Shown here one piece after another: positions 27,054-38,127 of a DNA stretch of 64,000 nt. The first letter of the stretch is position 1. The number at the start of each line of letters is the position of its first letter. This DNA comes from Novosphingobium panipatense. Its GTDB lineage: Bacteria > Pseudomonadota > Alphaproteobacteria > Sphingomonadales > Sphingomonadaceae. The stretch is from assembly GCF_002149965.1 (NCBI RefSeq), contig NZ_MSQB01000015.1, positions 67,675 through 131,674 of the forward strand. The letters are read 5' to 3'. The notes below the pieces were generated by a model. It was given only the letters and a program-made list of their open reading frames with translations. It searched no databases and was not told where the DNA came from. Made by a program: the position numbers and the translations under genes.

Positions 27054-27335
27054 CTAGCCCTCGCCGCGCTCGAAGGAAACGGGAACGGCCAGTCGGAAAG
27101 GCAGATCGGGGGAAGCTATGCGCGATTCCGTGCCGTTGTCATGGATCAGGACGGCACGCCCGACGCCCGGCGTCGCCACGACGGCGACAACGCTTTCCAC
27201 CCAGTCATGCAGCAGAGCCTTGGCGCGGGCCAGTTCGGCTTCGGCGCGCGTGGTGGTGCCGGAGGCTTCGAGTTCGGCTTCGAGTTCGACGATCCGCGCG
27301 GTCGCCGCGCCGACACGGTCGGTGTTCTCGCTCAT
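27054..27335 (-). CDS. small protein with N-terminal helical segment, function unknown
   Basis: A 93-residue protein. The first 50 residues (TARIVELEAELEASG, AEAELARAKALLHDWVES) predict an amphipathic helix or coiled coil. The second half has beta character with VGRAVLIHDNGTESRIASPD. A GAGGAAA ribosome site seven bases before the ATG at 27335 decides the start. The next gene follows 9 bp downstream, making a two-gene unit downstream of the L,D-transpeptidase. No family recognised. Confidence 0.6.
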   Translation of the reverse strand: MSENTDRVGAATARIVELEAELEASGTTTRAEAELARAKALLHDWVESVVAVVATPGVGRAVLIHDNGTESRIASPDLPFRLAVPVSFERGEG

Positions 27336-27393
27336 GATCAGGTTTCCTCGATGGCCACAGCCCCTAGGTGGCCACCCCCGCTTCATGAGGCAA

Positions 27394-27427
27394 GGCCCCG
27401 GCAATCGCTCTCGCGTTAACCGGGGCC
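27394..27427. terminator. GC-rich hairpin between the L,D-transpeptidase and the small-gene pair
   Basis: GGCCCCGG (27394-27401) and CCGGGGCC (27420-27427) form an 8-bp stem, 30 bp past the L,D-transpeptidase stop on the minus strand. No U-tract, so termination is possible but not certain. Confidence 0.5.
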
Positions 27428-27456
27428 TCGAAAGTCGATCAGTCCTAGGGCGAGAC

Positions 27457-28959
27457 CTAGAGCGGGTTATCCAGCTTGATGATCTCTTCCTCGCTGGCGC
27501 GCTGGGTGGTCTTGAGCTGGCGGGGTGCCGCGAAGCTGTCGAGCACCGGCTTGTCGCGTTCGTAGAGGTCGTTGAACGGCTTGAGCTGGCCGTCGATCGA
27601 ACGGGCATAAGTGAAATAGGTGAGGTAGACCGGGAAAGTCCGCGTCATCTCGACCTTGGTGTACTTGCCCGAGCGCGAGATGTCGGCGGCGTCAGTGGCC
27701 GTCTTCTGCGCGCCCAGGATCGCCATCGTCATGCCCAGTTCCACCGCGCGCTCGGTGCGGATGCAGCCGTGGCTGAAGGCACGGACTTCGGAGTTGAAGT
27801 ACTGCTTGGAGGGCGTGTCGTGCAGGTAGATCGCGTGCGGGTTGGGCATGTCGATCTTCATCAGGCCCAGCGAATTGTTCGCCCCCGGCTGCTGGACCAC
27901 AGTGATCGAACCATCGCCGTTCTTGGTGGCCTTGTAGCCCGCCGAGCGTGCCCAGCCCGGATTGTTCAGGACCTTGGCACCAAGACCTTCGCCCTTCACG
28001 ATCGACTGCGGCACAGTCCAGGTGGGATTGAACACGACCGCGCTGACCGTTTCGGCCAGCTGCGGCGTCGCCGTGCGGCCCGGCTTGCCGACCACGGTCT
28101 TGTAGCTGCGGATGATCTTATTCCTGACCACCAGCCGGAGCTGGAATTCCGGGATATTGGTCATGAGGTAGACATCGCCCAGATCACGGGCCAGCCAGCG
28201 CCAGCGGTCCATATTGGCCTGGATCAGCGCGCGGCGCGCCTTGTTGGCCATCGGCGTGGCATTGAGATCGGCCTTGAGCGCGGCATAGTCCGGGTTGGTG
28301 GGGGCCAGCTTGGCGACCACGCCGCCCACGTCATGCTCCGACAGGGCCTGGGCCATGATCTGCGCGGTGGGCATCACGTCCTGATCGGGATCGACCGCGA
28401 ACCACTGCACGCGCGCCTTCATCGGGGTGCGGCCGTCGCGCAGATCCTCGATCAGCCAGCCGAACACGCGGCTGGCCAATGCGTCAAGCTCGTCGCCCTC
28501 GCCCTTGGCGATCGCCGTGCGCAGGGCCGCAGGCTGGTAGTCGCCCGGAACAAGGCCTTCCTTGCCGATATATTCGACGGCGGCGAGCAGCGCCTTGGCG
28601 TCCGCCAGCGACCACGCCATCACCGGTTCGGCCAGGATCGCGTCCTGCACCACGGGCTGCGAGACCATGGGAATGGCCGTCGGGACCGCGACCGGCGGGA
28701 CTACAGGCTGCACAGCAGTCTTTGCGGCGGATTTCGTCGCAGGCTTGGTGGTGGGTTGGCCGGTCGGCTGAGCTGTCGGGACGGACTGGGTCGTCGGCAG
28801 GATCGAGGTCGGCGTCGATACGGCCTTTTTCTTGCCAGTCTCGGCCTTTTTCGCTTCCGCCTGCCCGGTCGTCTTCTGGGCAAGCGCCGGCTGCGCCGCG
28901 AGACCCGTCGCCGCAATGACGGCCACTACGCTGCAACCGAACTTCATGAAACTCGCCAT
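27457..28959 (-). CDS. L,D-transpeptidase family protein (YcbB/LdtD-like)
   Basis: A 500-residue exported enzyme that would form 3-3 cross-links in peptidoglycan or attach proteins to it. The N-terminus MASFMKFGCSVVAVIAATGL with an AQPALAQ cleavage site is a signal peptide, followed by a Thr/Pro/Lys-rich linker. A middle scaffold region (to about 260) precedes the YkuD catalytic domain, with the motif SHGCIRTERAVELGM carrying the nucleophile Cys and HDTPSKQYFNSEVRAFSHGC context. ATG 28959 is preferred, with an alternative at 28947. It is divergent from the DMT exporter with about 190 bp between starts. Confidence 0.9.
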   Translation of the reverse strand: MASFMKFGCSVVAVIAATGLAAQPALAQKTTGQAEAKKAETGKKKAVSTPTSILPTTQSVPTAQPTGQPTTKPATKSAAKTAVQPVVPPVAVPTAIPMVSQPVVQDAILAEPVMAWSLADAKALLAAVEYIGKEGLVPGDYQPAALRTAIAKGEGDELDALASRVFGWLIEDLRDGRTPMKARVQWFAVDPDQDVMPTAQIMAQALSEHDVGGVVAKLAPTNPDYAALKADLNATPMANKARRALIQANMDRWRWLARDLGDVYLMTNIPEFQLRLVVRNKIIRSYKTVVGKPGRTATPQLAETVSAVVFNPTWTVPQSIVKGEGLGAKVLNNPGWARSAGYKATKNGDGSITVVQQPGANNSLGLMKIDMPNPHAIYLHDTPSKQYFNSEVRAFSHGCIRTERAVELGMTMAILGAQKTATDAADISRSGKYTKVEMTRTFPVYLTYFTYARSIDGQLKPFNDLYERDKPVLDSFAAPRQLKTTQRASEEEIIKLDNPL

Positions 28960-29147
28960 TGTGACCTGAACCTGCCCTTTTGCTGCAAACGGGATGCAAG
29001 GAGAAACGCAGCCGATGAAAATCGGCTGCCGATGATGCCCCGCTTTGCCCCCATATGGCGCCTGTATCAAGGATTTCGCCTGACCCTGCGATGAATTGCA
29101 TGCACGGGCACTTGCACCCGCTGGCGGCGGGAGCGAGAGGCATGCTC

Positions 29148-30083
29148 ATGGACAGCGCCGCCGCCTCTCAAGATCATCACCGCAGTTCGGTCCACAATTC
29201 GGCCCACAATTCGGCCCACAATTCGGTTATGCCGGTGCTCGCCGTCGTTGCCGGTATCGCCACGTTCAGTGCCATGGATGCGACGATCAAGGGTGCCTCG
29301 CTGGTCGTCGGCGTCTATACCGCCCTGCTGCTGCGCAATCTCTTCGGCACGCTCCTGACCTTGCCGCTCTGGCTTTTTGCCGGTCGCCCCCGTCCGTCGC
29401 GCGCCGCGCTCAAGGTCCATGCCCTGCGTGCGGCGATCACTTCGGCCATGGCGGCACTGTTTTTCTATGGCCTGGTACGAATTCCTATGGCCGAGGGAAT
29501 CGCGATTTCCTTCATTTCACCCATCATCGCGCTTTATTTCGCCGCCCTGCTGCTCGGCGAAACGATCCGCCGCCGGGCTGTCGTCGCCTCGCTCCTGGGT
29601 ATCCTGGGGGTGCTGGTGATCGGCGCCGGACGCTTCGGATCGGGCAGCTATTCCGGGCAGGCGGCGGAAGGCACGGCGGCCATCCTGCTCTCCGCCGTGT
29701 TCTATGCGGCCAACCTTGTCCTGCAACGCAAGCAGGCGCTGCTGGCCCGGCCGGTCGAGATCGCCCAGTTCCAGAACTTGTTTTTGACTTTGATTTTCCT
29801 TGCATTTTCGCCGTGGCTGGCGGTCATACCGGACCGGCACAGCCTGCTGCTGATCCTGGCCGGGGCGGCGCTGGCCACCAGCGCCCTGCTGTTTCTGTCC
29901 TGGGGCTATGCCCGCGCCGAGACCCAGGTGCTGCTGCCGATCGAATATACCGGCTTTCTCTGGGCGGCCCTGCTCGGCTGGCTGATGTTCGGAGAGCGCC
30001 TCGATATCCCGACTGTTGCCGGTACGATACTGATCGTTATCGGCTGCTGGACAGGTGCAAGAAACGCAAAGGTCGAGTCCTAG
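29148..30083 (+). CDS. DMT family transporter (EamA domains)
   Basis: About 311 residues with ten membrane helices arranged as two EamA repeats, starting at VMPVLAVVAGIATFSAMDATIKG and ending at TVAGTILIVIGCWTGARNAK. The substrate cannot be inferred; related proteins export amino acids or other metabolites. The chosen ATG has AGAGG seven bases upstream; another lies two codons earlier. The first 30 residues are an extramembrane tail with a repeated HNSA unit (four 12-bp tandem DNA units at 29181-29228), a polymorphism-prone stretch not seen in the rest of the family fold. Confidence 0.85.
   Translation: MDSAAASQDHHRSSVHNSAHNSAHNSVMPVLAVVAGIATFSAMDATIKGASLVVGVYTALLLRNLFGTLLTLPLWLFAGRPRPSRAALKVHALRAAITSAMAALFFYGLVRIPMAEGIAISFISPIIALYFAALLLGETIRRRAVVASLLGILGVLVIGAGRFGSGSYSGQAAEGTAAILLSAVFYAANLVLQRKQALLARPVEIAQFQNLFLTLIFLAFSPWLAVIPDRHSLLLILAGAALATSALLFLSWGYARAETQVLLPIEYTGFLWAALLGWLMFGERLDIPTVAGTILIVIGCWTGARNAKVES
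29181..29228 (+). repeat. 12-bp tandem repeat inside the DMT transporter gene
   Basis: Four 12-bp units with consensus CACAATTCGGCC (the first is degenerate, the last ends TT), in frame, encoding RSSV-HNSA-HNSA-HNSV. Copy-number change would keep the frame. Confidence 0.85.
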
Positions 30084-30255
30084 TCACCACGCCGCGCCCC
30101 CTTGACCTTATGGCCGCGAGCGCGCATCGGCGGGGCCGAAGAATCCGCTTGTCGCGATGCAGCACGGCGATCATTTCCGTAACCTGGGCTAGTGGGTTTC
30201 GGGATAGCCGCGCTTCTTCCGTGGCACGCTCCATACAGAAGGGGATAATACCCAA

Positions 30256-32928
<2,673 letters not shown>

Positions 32929-32954
32929 ACAGCCGCCAGCCGCAAAGGCTAAAG

Positions 32955-32993
32955 AAAACCCCGTCCCGCGTTCGCGCGGGGCGGGGTTTTTCT
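32955..32993 (+). terminator. Rho-independent terminator after acnA
   Basis: A 16-bp stem starting AAAACCCCGTCCCGCG, a TTCG tetraloop and the complementary arm (one G-T pair), ending in a T-rich tail. It begins 26 bp after the acnA stop. Confidence 0.93.
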
Positions 32994-33076
32994 TTGCGCG
33001 GTGGCTAGTGGACGAGAGGGAACCTGACGCCGCCTCATGCTCCCCTCGTCATCCCCGGGCATGGACCGAACACGAA

Positions 33077-33110
33077 AAAGGGGTGAGCGCCCCCCGGTGC
33101 TCACCCCTTT
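33077..33110 (-). terminator. Rho-independent terminator for the surface-protein gene
   Basis: On the minus strand, AAAGGGGTGAGC pairs with GCTCACCCCTTT, followed by a T-tract. It lies 43 bp after the stop of the gene at 33154-34041. Confidence 0.88.
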
Positions 33111-33153
33111 CTCCAGCCCGGCCGCCATGCGCGGCCCTGGCCGACTGCCCCCC

Positions 33154-34041
33154 TCAGGCGGACTTCTTGCGTGCCAGGCGCTGGCGGCCGATCACCGCCG
33201 CAGCCGCAGCGCCGAACAGGATCAGCATCGGCGGTGCGGGAACATCGGTCGGTGGCGGAGGCGGCGGAGGCGGCGGCGGATTGTCGCCGCCCGAGGACGT
33301 CGAGGTCGAAGAGGAACTCGAGGTCGAGGAAGAACTCGAAGAAGAGGTGCTCGACGAAGTCGAGGACGACGTGGAAGAGGACGTCGAGGAACTCGTGCTC
33401 GTCGAAACGTCACCCGAGCTGGACGAGGTCGTGGTGGACGTGATCCCCCCGGTGCTCGTGGTAGTGGTGACGCCGCCCGTGGAACTGGACGTCGAAGTCG
33501 AGCCCCCGGTCGTCGTCGTGGTCAGGCCGCCCGTCGAGCTGGAGGTGGAGGTCGAACCGCCGGTGGTCGTCAGGCCGCCGGTCGAGGAGGAACTCGACGT
33601 GGAGCCGCCGCTGGAGGTCGAGGAAATGATCACGTTGCCGCCGCCCGAACCGCCGCCGCCGAAGAATCCTCCGAAGAAGCCGCCGCCAAAGCCGCCGAAA
33701 CCACCGCCGCCGCCGCCGATCACCGCAGGCGCACCGCCGCCACCGCCCGCATAGACCGGCGCCGGTGCAGGCGGCACATAGGCCGGGGGCAGCGGGACAT
33801 AGGCGGTCTGCGGCACGTCGGGACGCTCGATGATGCGGCGCGCGCGCTTCACTTCGCGCGGCGGGTCCTTCTTGATCAGCCGCTTGGCCGGACGCACCGG
33901 CTTGGCGGTCTTGGCCATCTTGACCTTGCGATATTCGACCGTCTTGCTCTGCGTTTCGGCCACATGCACCGCGCCGCCGCCAATGATAGCGCAGCCCGCC
34001 GCACAGGCAGACAGTTTAGCGAGGGCCATCCGAACCGACAT
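33154..34041 (-). CDS. Gly/Ser/Thr-rich exported protein with PEP-CTERM-like C-terminal anchor
   Basis: A 295-residue low-complexity protein. An N-terminal hydrophobic stretch (LAKLSACAAGCAIIGGGAVH) looks like a signal sequence; a basic/proline region follows, then a poly-Gly/Phe block (GGGFGGFGGGFFGGFFGGGG), and then about 110 residues of almost only Ser, Thr and Gly in TSSSTGGLTTT-type repeats. A proline run is followed by a tripartite tail: VPAPP, the hydrophobic LILFGAAAAAVIG and the basic RQRLARKK. This resembles exosortase (PEP-CTERM) sorting signals with VPAP in place of VPEP. A heavily glycosylated surface protein is plausible. No exosortase gene is in the window. Confidence 0.7.
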   Translation of the reverse strand: MSVRMALAKLSACAAGCAIIGGGAVHVAETQSKTVEYRKVKMAKTAKPVRPAKRLIKKDPPREVKRARRIIERPDVPQTAYVPLPPAYVPPAPAPVYAGGGGGAPAVIGGGGGGFGGFGGGFFGGFFGGGGSGGGNVIISSTSSGGSTSSSSSTGGLTTTGGSTSTSSSTGGLTTTTTGGSTSTSSSTGGVTTTTSTGGITSTTTSSSSGDVSTSTSSSTSSSTSSSTSSSTSSSSSSSTSSSSSTSTSSGGDNPPPPPPPPPPTDVPAPPMLILFGAAAAAVIGRQRLARKKSA

Positions 34042-34264
34042 GATCGTCTCTCTCTTCGTTCTGCTCGGCCCCACCGACAAGGATCGGGACCGGCCTGAAC
34101 TGACAAACGCAGAGAGCGGCTAACGGTACAATGGGATTTACCGAGATTCGACAAGGGCGATGCAGAAAATGCGTTAGTTTTCGCAGGTAACTGGCAAGCT
34201 GTACCGAAGCGGGACTATCACCCCATCCATCTGTAAACGCGCCCGACAGTTTATTGCGCGAAAA

Positions 34265-35308
34265 TCACGCGCCGTCCGTCCCGCCCGAATCGAAGAGACC
34301 GCCCTGCGGCCCGCCATTGGGCGGCGTCATGCCGAGGTGCTGCCAGCCGTGATCGTTGAGACAGCGCCCCCGCGCCGTGCGGGCGATCAGGCCGAGCTGG
34401 ATCAGATAGGGCTCGATCACTTCCTCGATGGTGTCGCGCGGTTCGGACAGGCCCGCCGCCAGCGTCTCGACGCCCACCGGGCCGCCCTTGTAGATCCCGG
34501 CGATCATCCTGAGATAGCGCCGATCCTGCGCATCGAGGCCGATGGAATCGACTTCCAGCCGCGTCAGCGCATCGTCGGCGATCTCGCGGCTGATCACGTC
34601 CGACCCGGCGACATGGGCAAAGTCGCGCACGCGGCGCATCAGCCGCCCTGCCACGCGCGGCGTACCGCGCGAACGACGGGCAATCTCGGTCGCCCCGCCC
34701 TTGTCCATGCCGATACCGAGCAGCCCGGCGCCGCGCGTGACGACCTTTTCCAGTTCCTCCACCGTGTAGAACTGCAGCCGCACCGGAATGCCGAAACGGT
34801 CGCGCAGCGGGGTCTGGAGCAGCCCCTGCCGGGTCGTTGCGCCGACCAGCGTGAAGGGCGGCAGATCGATCCGCACCGAACGGGCCGAGGGCCCCTCGCC
34901 GATGATGAGGTCCAGCGCGCGGTCCTCCATCGCCGGGTAGAGCACTTCCTCGACCACCGGATTGAGGCGGTGAATCTCGTCGATGAACAATACGTCGCCA
35001 TGTTCGAGATTGGTCAGCAGCGCGGCCAGATCGCCCGCCTTGGCGATCACCGGCCCGCTGGTTGCGCGGAACCCCACACCCAGCTCGCGGGCGACGATCT
35101 GCGCCAGCGTCGTCTTGCCGAGGCCGGGAGGACCGAAGAACAGCGTATGATCCATCGCCTCGCGCCGCGACTTGGCGCTTTCGATGAACACCCGAAGATT
35201 GTCCTTCGCCGCCGCCTGTCCGACGAATTCAGCCAGCGTCTTCGGCCGCAGCGCCGCGTCGGCGTCTTCCGGCTGGCGGGTGGAAGTGAGGATGGGGTTA
35301 TCGGTCAT
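34265..35308 (-). CDS. ruvB: Holliday junction branch migration helicase RuvB
   Basis: AAA+ motor that drives branch migration with RuvA. The 347-residue protein shows [18 protein letters not shown], Walker [13 protein letters not shown], Walker [12 protein letters not shown], the sensor [18 protein letters not shown] and the C-terminal winged-helix [16 protein letters not shown]. It lies downstream of ruvC and ruvA on the same strand, but about 520 bp from ruvA, because a GIY-YIG cassette on the other strand sits between them. ruvB may therefore need its own promoter here. Confidence 0.97.
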   Translation of the reverse strand: MTDNPILTSTRQPEDADAALRPKTLAEFVGQAAAKDNLRVFIESAKSRREAMDHTLFFGPPGLGKTTLAQIVARELGVGFRATSGPVIAKAGDLAALLTNLEHGDVLFIDEIHRLNPVVEEVLYPAMEDRALDLIIGEGPSARSVRIDLPPFTLVGATTRQGLLQTPLRDRFGIPVRLQFYTVEELEKVVTRGAGLLGIGMDKGGATEIARRSRGTPRVAGRLMRRVRDFAHVAGSDVISREIADDALTRLEVDSIGLDAQDRRYLRMIAGIYKGGPVGVETLAAGLSEPRDTIEEVIEPYLIQLGLIARTARGRCLNDHGWQHLGMTPPNGGPQGGLFDSGGTDGA

Positions 35309-35329
35309 CAGATCGGCATGTGACGGGAA

Positions 35330-35358
35330 ATGGACCCTGAAACAAGTTCAGGGTGACG
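35330..35358 (-). repeat. family C repeat upstream of ruvB
   Basis: A single family C copy (ATGGACCCTGAAACAAG to GTGACG) 21 bp before the ruvB start and 41 bp from the left arm of GIY-YIG cassette 2. Three copies thus occur within 475 bp. Confidence 0.88.
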
Positions 35359-35399
35359 ATAGTATCTGGCGGACATGGTGGGTGAAATCTTGGCAATCC

Positions 35400-35428
35400 C
35401 GTCATGCTGAACTTGTTTCAGCATCCAT
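35400..35428 (+). repeat. family C repeat, left arm of GIY-YIG cassette 2
   Basis: CGTCATGCTGAACTTG, continuing to CAGCATCCAT. It contains an in-frame upstream ATG (35404) that could extend the GIY-YIG protein as MLNLFQHPSG. Inverted relative to 35774-35802. Confidence 0.9.
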
Positions 35429-35448
35429 CGGGCCGCACATTCTGCCCC

Positions 35449-35784
35449 ATGCGAGACGAACGCCAGCCTTGCGTCTACATCCTCGCGAGCGAGCGCTACG
35501 GCACTCTCTACATCGGCGTCACATCGAATCTCATGCACCGTCTGTGGCAGCACCGGAACGATGCCCTTCCCGGCTTCACGGCGCGATACGCCGTCCACCG
35601 CCTCGTTCATTTCGAGCTGTTCGGTGACATGGAACGCGCCATTGTGCGCGAGAAGCAGTTGAAACGCTGGCATCGCCAGTGGAAGATCAACCTTATCAAT
35701 GCCGAGAACCCGGAGTGGCGGGATTTGGCGATGGCGCTGGGCTTGCCGTCGATGGTTCCGGGCAAACCGAGGGATGGATCCTGA
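35449..35784 (+). CDS. GIY-YIG nuclease family protein (cassette 2, between ruvA and ruvB)
   Basis: About 111 residues. Motif block CVYILASERYGTLYIGVTSNLMHRLWQH carries the GVYIL/LYIG variant of GIY-YIG, the catalytic Arg follows in HRLWQHR, and the C-terminal half has ERAIVREKQLKRWHRQWKI with the catalytic Glu. This is the second type of small GIY-YIG protein, distinct from the one at 1612. It lies opposite to the ruv genes and is bracketed by inverted family C repeats at 35400 and 35774; the right repeat supplies the last codons and stop (PRDGS). Start ATG 35449 preferred; an extended start inside the repeat at 35404 is in frame. Confidence 0.85.
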   Translation: MRDERQPCVYILASERYGTLYIGVTSNLMHRLWQHRNDALPGFTARYAVHRLVHFELFGDMERAIVREKQLKRWHRQWKINLINAENPEWRDLAMALGLPSMVPGKPRDGS

Positions 35785-35802
35785 AACGAGTTCAGGATGA
35801 CG
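35774..35802 (-). repeat. family C repeat, right arm of GIY-YIG cassette 2
   Basis: ATGGATCCTGAAACGAG to GATGACG, overlapping the 3' end of the GIY-YIG gene and ending 24 bp before the ruvA stop. Confidence 0.9.
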
Positions 35803-35825
35803 TGGTGTTTGGCGAAAGGGAGCGT

Positions 35826-36434
35826 TCACCCCGCCGCCCTCTTCAGCGCCACGCGGACGAGGTCGTTCAGCCCTGCATCCTCGCCCAGTTCCTCCACCGC
35901 CTTGCCGACCGCCATGCTGGCGACCGCGGGCTTGAAGCCGAGGTTCTGGAGCGCGGAGACGGCATCGGCGCTGGAAAATCCGGCAGGCGCCGCGACGGCG
36001 GCCACACCGGGCGCTCCGGGCGCGGTGGGCATGCCGCCTGCCTTGTCCTTGAGTTCGTTGACGATACGGCTGGCGAGTTTCGGCCCGACGCCGTTGGCGC
36101 GCGCGACCATGGCGCTATCGCCGCCCGCGCAGGCACGCTGCAATTCCTCGGTGGTCAGCGCCGAGAGGATCGCCAGCGCGACTTTCGAACCGACCCCCTG
36201 CACCGCCGTCAGCAGGCGGAACCAGTTGCGCTCCGCACCGCTGGTGAAGCCGATCAGGCGCTGGTCGGTTTCGGAAACCTGCATCTCGGTATGGACGACG
36301 ACCTTGTCCCCCCGGATGCCGAGATGGTCGAGCGTGCGCGCCGAACAATGGACGAGATAACCGACGCCGTTCACGTCGATGATCGCCCAGTCGGGGCCGG
36401 TGTCGTCGAGCAGACCTGTAAGCTTGGCGATCAT
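35826..36434 (-). CDS. ruvA: Holliday junction branch migration protein RuvA
   Basis: A 202-residue four-way-junction binding protein and partner of RuvB. It begins [20 protein letters not shown] and has [12 protein letters not shown] in the OB domain, the helix-hairpin-helix repeats [19 protein letters not shown] and [16 protein letters not shown], and a flexible linker before the C-terminal RuvB-binding domain ([22 protein letters not shown]). ruvC is 83 bp upstream. The usual close link to ruvB is broken by the inserted GIY-YIG cassette. Confidence 0.96.
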   Translation of the reverse strand: MIAKLTGLLDDTGPDWAIIDVNGVGYLVHCSARTLDHLGIRGDKVVVHTEMQVSETDQRLIGFTSGAERNWFRLLTAVQGVGSKVALAILSALTTEELQRACAGGDSAMVARANGVGPKLASRIVNELKDKAGGMPTAPGAPGVAAVAAPAGFSSADAVSALQNLGFKPAVASMAVGKAVEELGEDAGLNDLVRVALKRAAG

Positions 36435-36517
36435 GGTTTGTTCCTATGGCAGGAACTATTGCACCGCGCCAGCCCTCTCAGGCCATCGCCTGTCGATCCT
36501 CGCAAACGCCCGCGAGA

Positions 36518-36994
36518 TCAGCGGTGGCTGCCGAGCATATTGGCATGGGTAATGGCCACAGCCAGCGCGTCGGAGGCATCCTCGCCCGCCAGCTTCACGC
36601 CGGGCAGCAGGACTTTCAGCATGTGCTGGATCTGCTTCTTGTCGGCCCCGCCGGTGCCAACCAGCGCCTTCTTGATGACCTTGGTGGAGTATTCGGCCAC
36701 CGGCAGCCCTGCGCGCGCGATCGACAGCATGGCGACGCCGCGCGCCTGACCCAGCTTGAGCGTGGACTGCGGATTCACGTTGACGAAGACTTCCTCCACC
36801 GCGCCCGCATCGGGGCGATGGTGGAGGATCACGTCGGTCAGTGCCGCGTCCAGCTCGACCAGCCGCTCGGCCATCCCGGCCTTGGCGTCGGTGCGGATCT
36901 GTCCGTTGGCGACGTGGCTGAGGCGGCTGCCGCTCTTGGCAACGATTCCCCAGCCCGTGCAGGTCAGGCCCGGATCGAGCCCGATGATGATCAT
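36518..36994 (-). CDS. ruvC: crossover junction endodeoxyribonuclease RuvC
   Basis: Holliday junction resolvase of 158 residues. Acidic metal ligands: Asp in [16 protein letters not shown], Glu in AVEEVFVN and Asp in the C-terminal [14 protein letters not shown]. The length and the [19 protein letters not shown] helix are standard. First of the ruvC-ruvA-ruvB series; a palindromic element separates it from yebC upstream. Confidence 0.96.
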   Translation of the reverse strand: MIIIGLDPGLTCTGWGIVAKSGSRLSHVANGQIRTDAKAGMAERLVELDAALTDVILHHRPDAGAVEEVFVNVNPQSTLKLGQARGVAMLSIARAGLPVAEYSTKVIKKALVGTGGADKKQIQHMLKVLLPGVKLAGEDASDALAVAITHANMLGSHR

Positions 36995-37012
36995 GCTATC
37001 CGCCTCGCAGAG

Positions 37013-37131
37013 GATTTGGCCCAGATCGGAGCGAGAATGGGCGTTATCGAGAACCGGCGCGCAGCGTACTTCCGTACGTGAGCACCGGAAGCGCAGAAAA
37101 CGCCCATTCGCAGCCCGGTATGGGTCAAATC
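37013..37131. repeat. 118-bp imperfect palindromic element after yebC
   Basis: The outer arms ATTTGGCCCAGATCGG and the inverse of CCCGGTATGGGTCAAAT pair imperfectly; inner arms GAGAATGGGCGTT and AACGCCCATTCGC pair almost perfectly; the centre holds GTACTTCCGTAC. It starts at the yebC stop codon, so it is read as the 3' end of yebC. It would fold into one long hairpin and may terminate or stabilise the transcript. Confidence 0.65.
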
Positions 37132-37894
37132 AGCCGAGCTTTTCCATGACTTCGTCGGAGATCTCGTAGTTGCCCCAGACGGTCTGGACGTCGTCGTCGT
37201 CCTCAAGCGTGTCGACCAGCTTCATCAGCGTACCGGCGGTGTCGGCATCGACATCGACGCTGAGGTTGGGCTTCCACGCCAGCTTCACGCCCTCGGCCTC
37301 GCCCAGGACCTTTTCCAGCTCGCGGGCGACTTCGTGGAGCGAATCGACCGAGACCCAGATCTGGTGGCTGCCGGGGTTCTCGTCACCGTCGCCCATGTCG
37401 CTCTCGACGTCCTGCGCACCGGCTTCGATGGCGGCTTCGAGAACCTTGTCCTCGTCACCCGCGCTGCCGGGGTACTCGATCAGGCCGAGACGTTCGAAGC
37501 CATGCGAAACCGCGCCGCTCGCGCCCAGGTTGCCGCCGTTCTTGGAGAAAGCGGTACGCACGTTGGTGGCGGTGCGGTTGCGGTTGTCGGTCAGCGCCTC
37601 GACGATGAGGGCGACGCCGCCGGGGCCGTAGCCCTCGTAGCGCACTTCCTCGTAGTTCTCGGCATCGCCCTTGCTGGCCTTGTCGATGGCGCGCTGGATG
37701 TTGTCCTTGGGCATCGACTGCGCCTTGGCCGCGTTGACGGCGGCGCGCAGGCGCGGGTTCATGTCCGGGTCGGGCATGCCCATCTTGGCCGCGACGGTGA
37801 TTTCGCGGCTGAGCTTGCTGAACTGCGCCGAGCGCTTCTTATCCTGCGCGCCCTTGCGGTGCATGATGTTCTTGAATTTGGAATGGCCTGCCAT
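37130..37894 (-). CDS. YebC/PmpR family transcriptional regulator
   Basis: A 254-residue member of the YebC/TACO1 family: the invariant N-terminus [21 protein letters not shown], the [20 protein letters not shown] helix, [23 protein letters not shown] and [14 protein letters not shown]. Family members have been described as DNA-binding regulators and more recently as ribosome-associated factors that help translate proline stretches. It lies upstream of ruvC on the same strand, the usual yebC-ruvC order, but separated by a palindromic element. Confidence 0.93.
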   Translation of the reverse strand: MAGHSKFKNIMHRKGAQDKKRSAQFSKLSREITVAAKMGMPDPDMNPRLRAAVNAAKAQSMPKDNIQRAIDKASKGDAENYEEVRYEGYGPGGVALIVEALTDNRNRTATNVRTAFSKNGGNLGASGAVSHGFERLGLIEYPGSAGDEDKVLEAAIEAGAQDVESDMGDGDENPGSHQIWVSVDSLHEVARELEKVLGEAEGVKLAWKPNLSVDVDADTAGTLMKLVDTLEDDDDVQTVWGNYEISDEVMEKLG

Positions 37895-38127
37895 GGGTCC
37901 GCTCTTGCTTCGCTCGTCTGCCTGCCTGCGGAAGAGGTCCGCGAGGCCCGGAGATTGAGGTCCGGTGAATGATGTGCGCTAAATAATGCGGAGCGCGCCT
38001 TACAACAGGGCGGCACCCAAGGGCAACCGCCCGTTCCGTGCAGGCCGATGGACCGCAGCGTGCAGCAAATCCGCCCAGACGAGCGATCCCAACGATTTGA
38101 AAAGAAAAACCGGGTTAGATTGGGGGC

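Noticed and set aside
33290..33640. Repetitive DNA in the surface-protein gene as a possible CRISPR array
   Set aside because: The repeats are irregular, codon-phased and encode Ser/Thr/Gly runs; there are no unique spacers and no cas genes in the window.
36446..37081. Plus-strand open frame of 211 codons opposite ruvC running into the palindromic element
   Set aside because: Most of it mirrors ruvC, and the end lies in the palindrome; no independent coding evidence.
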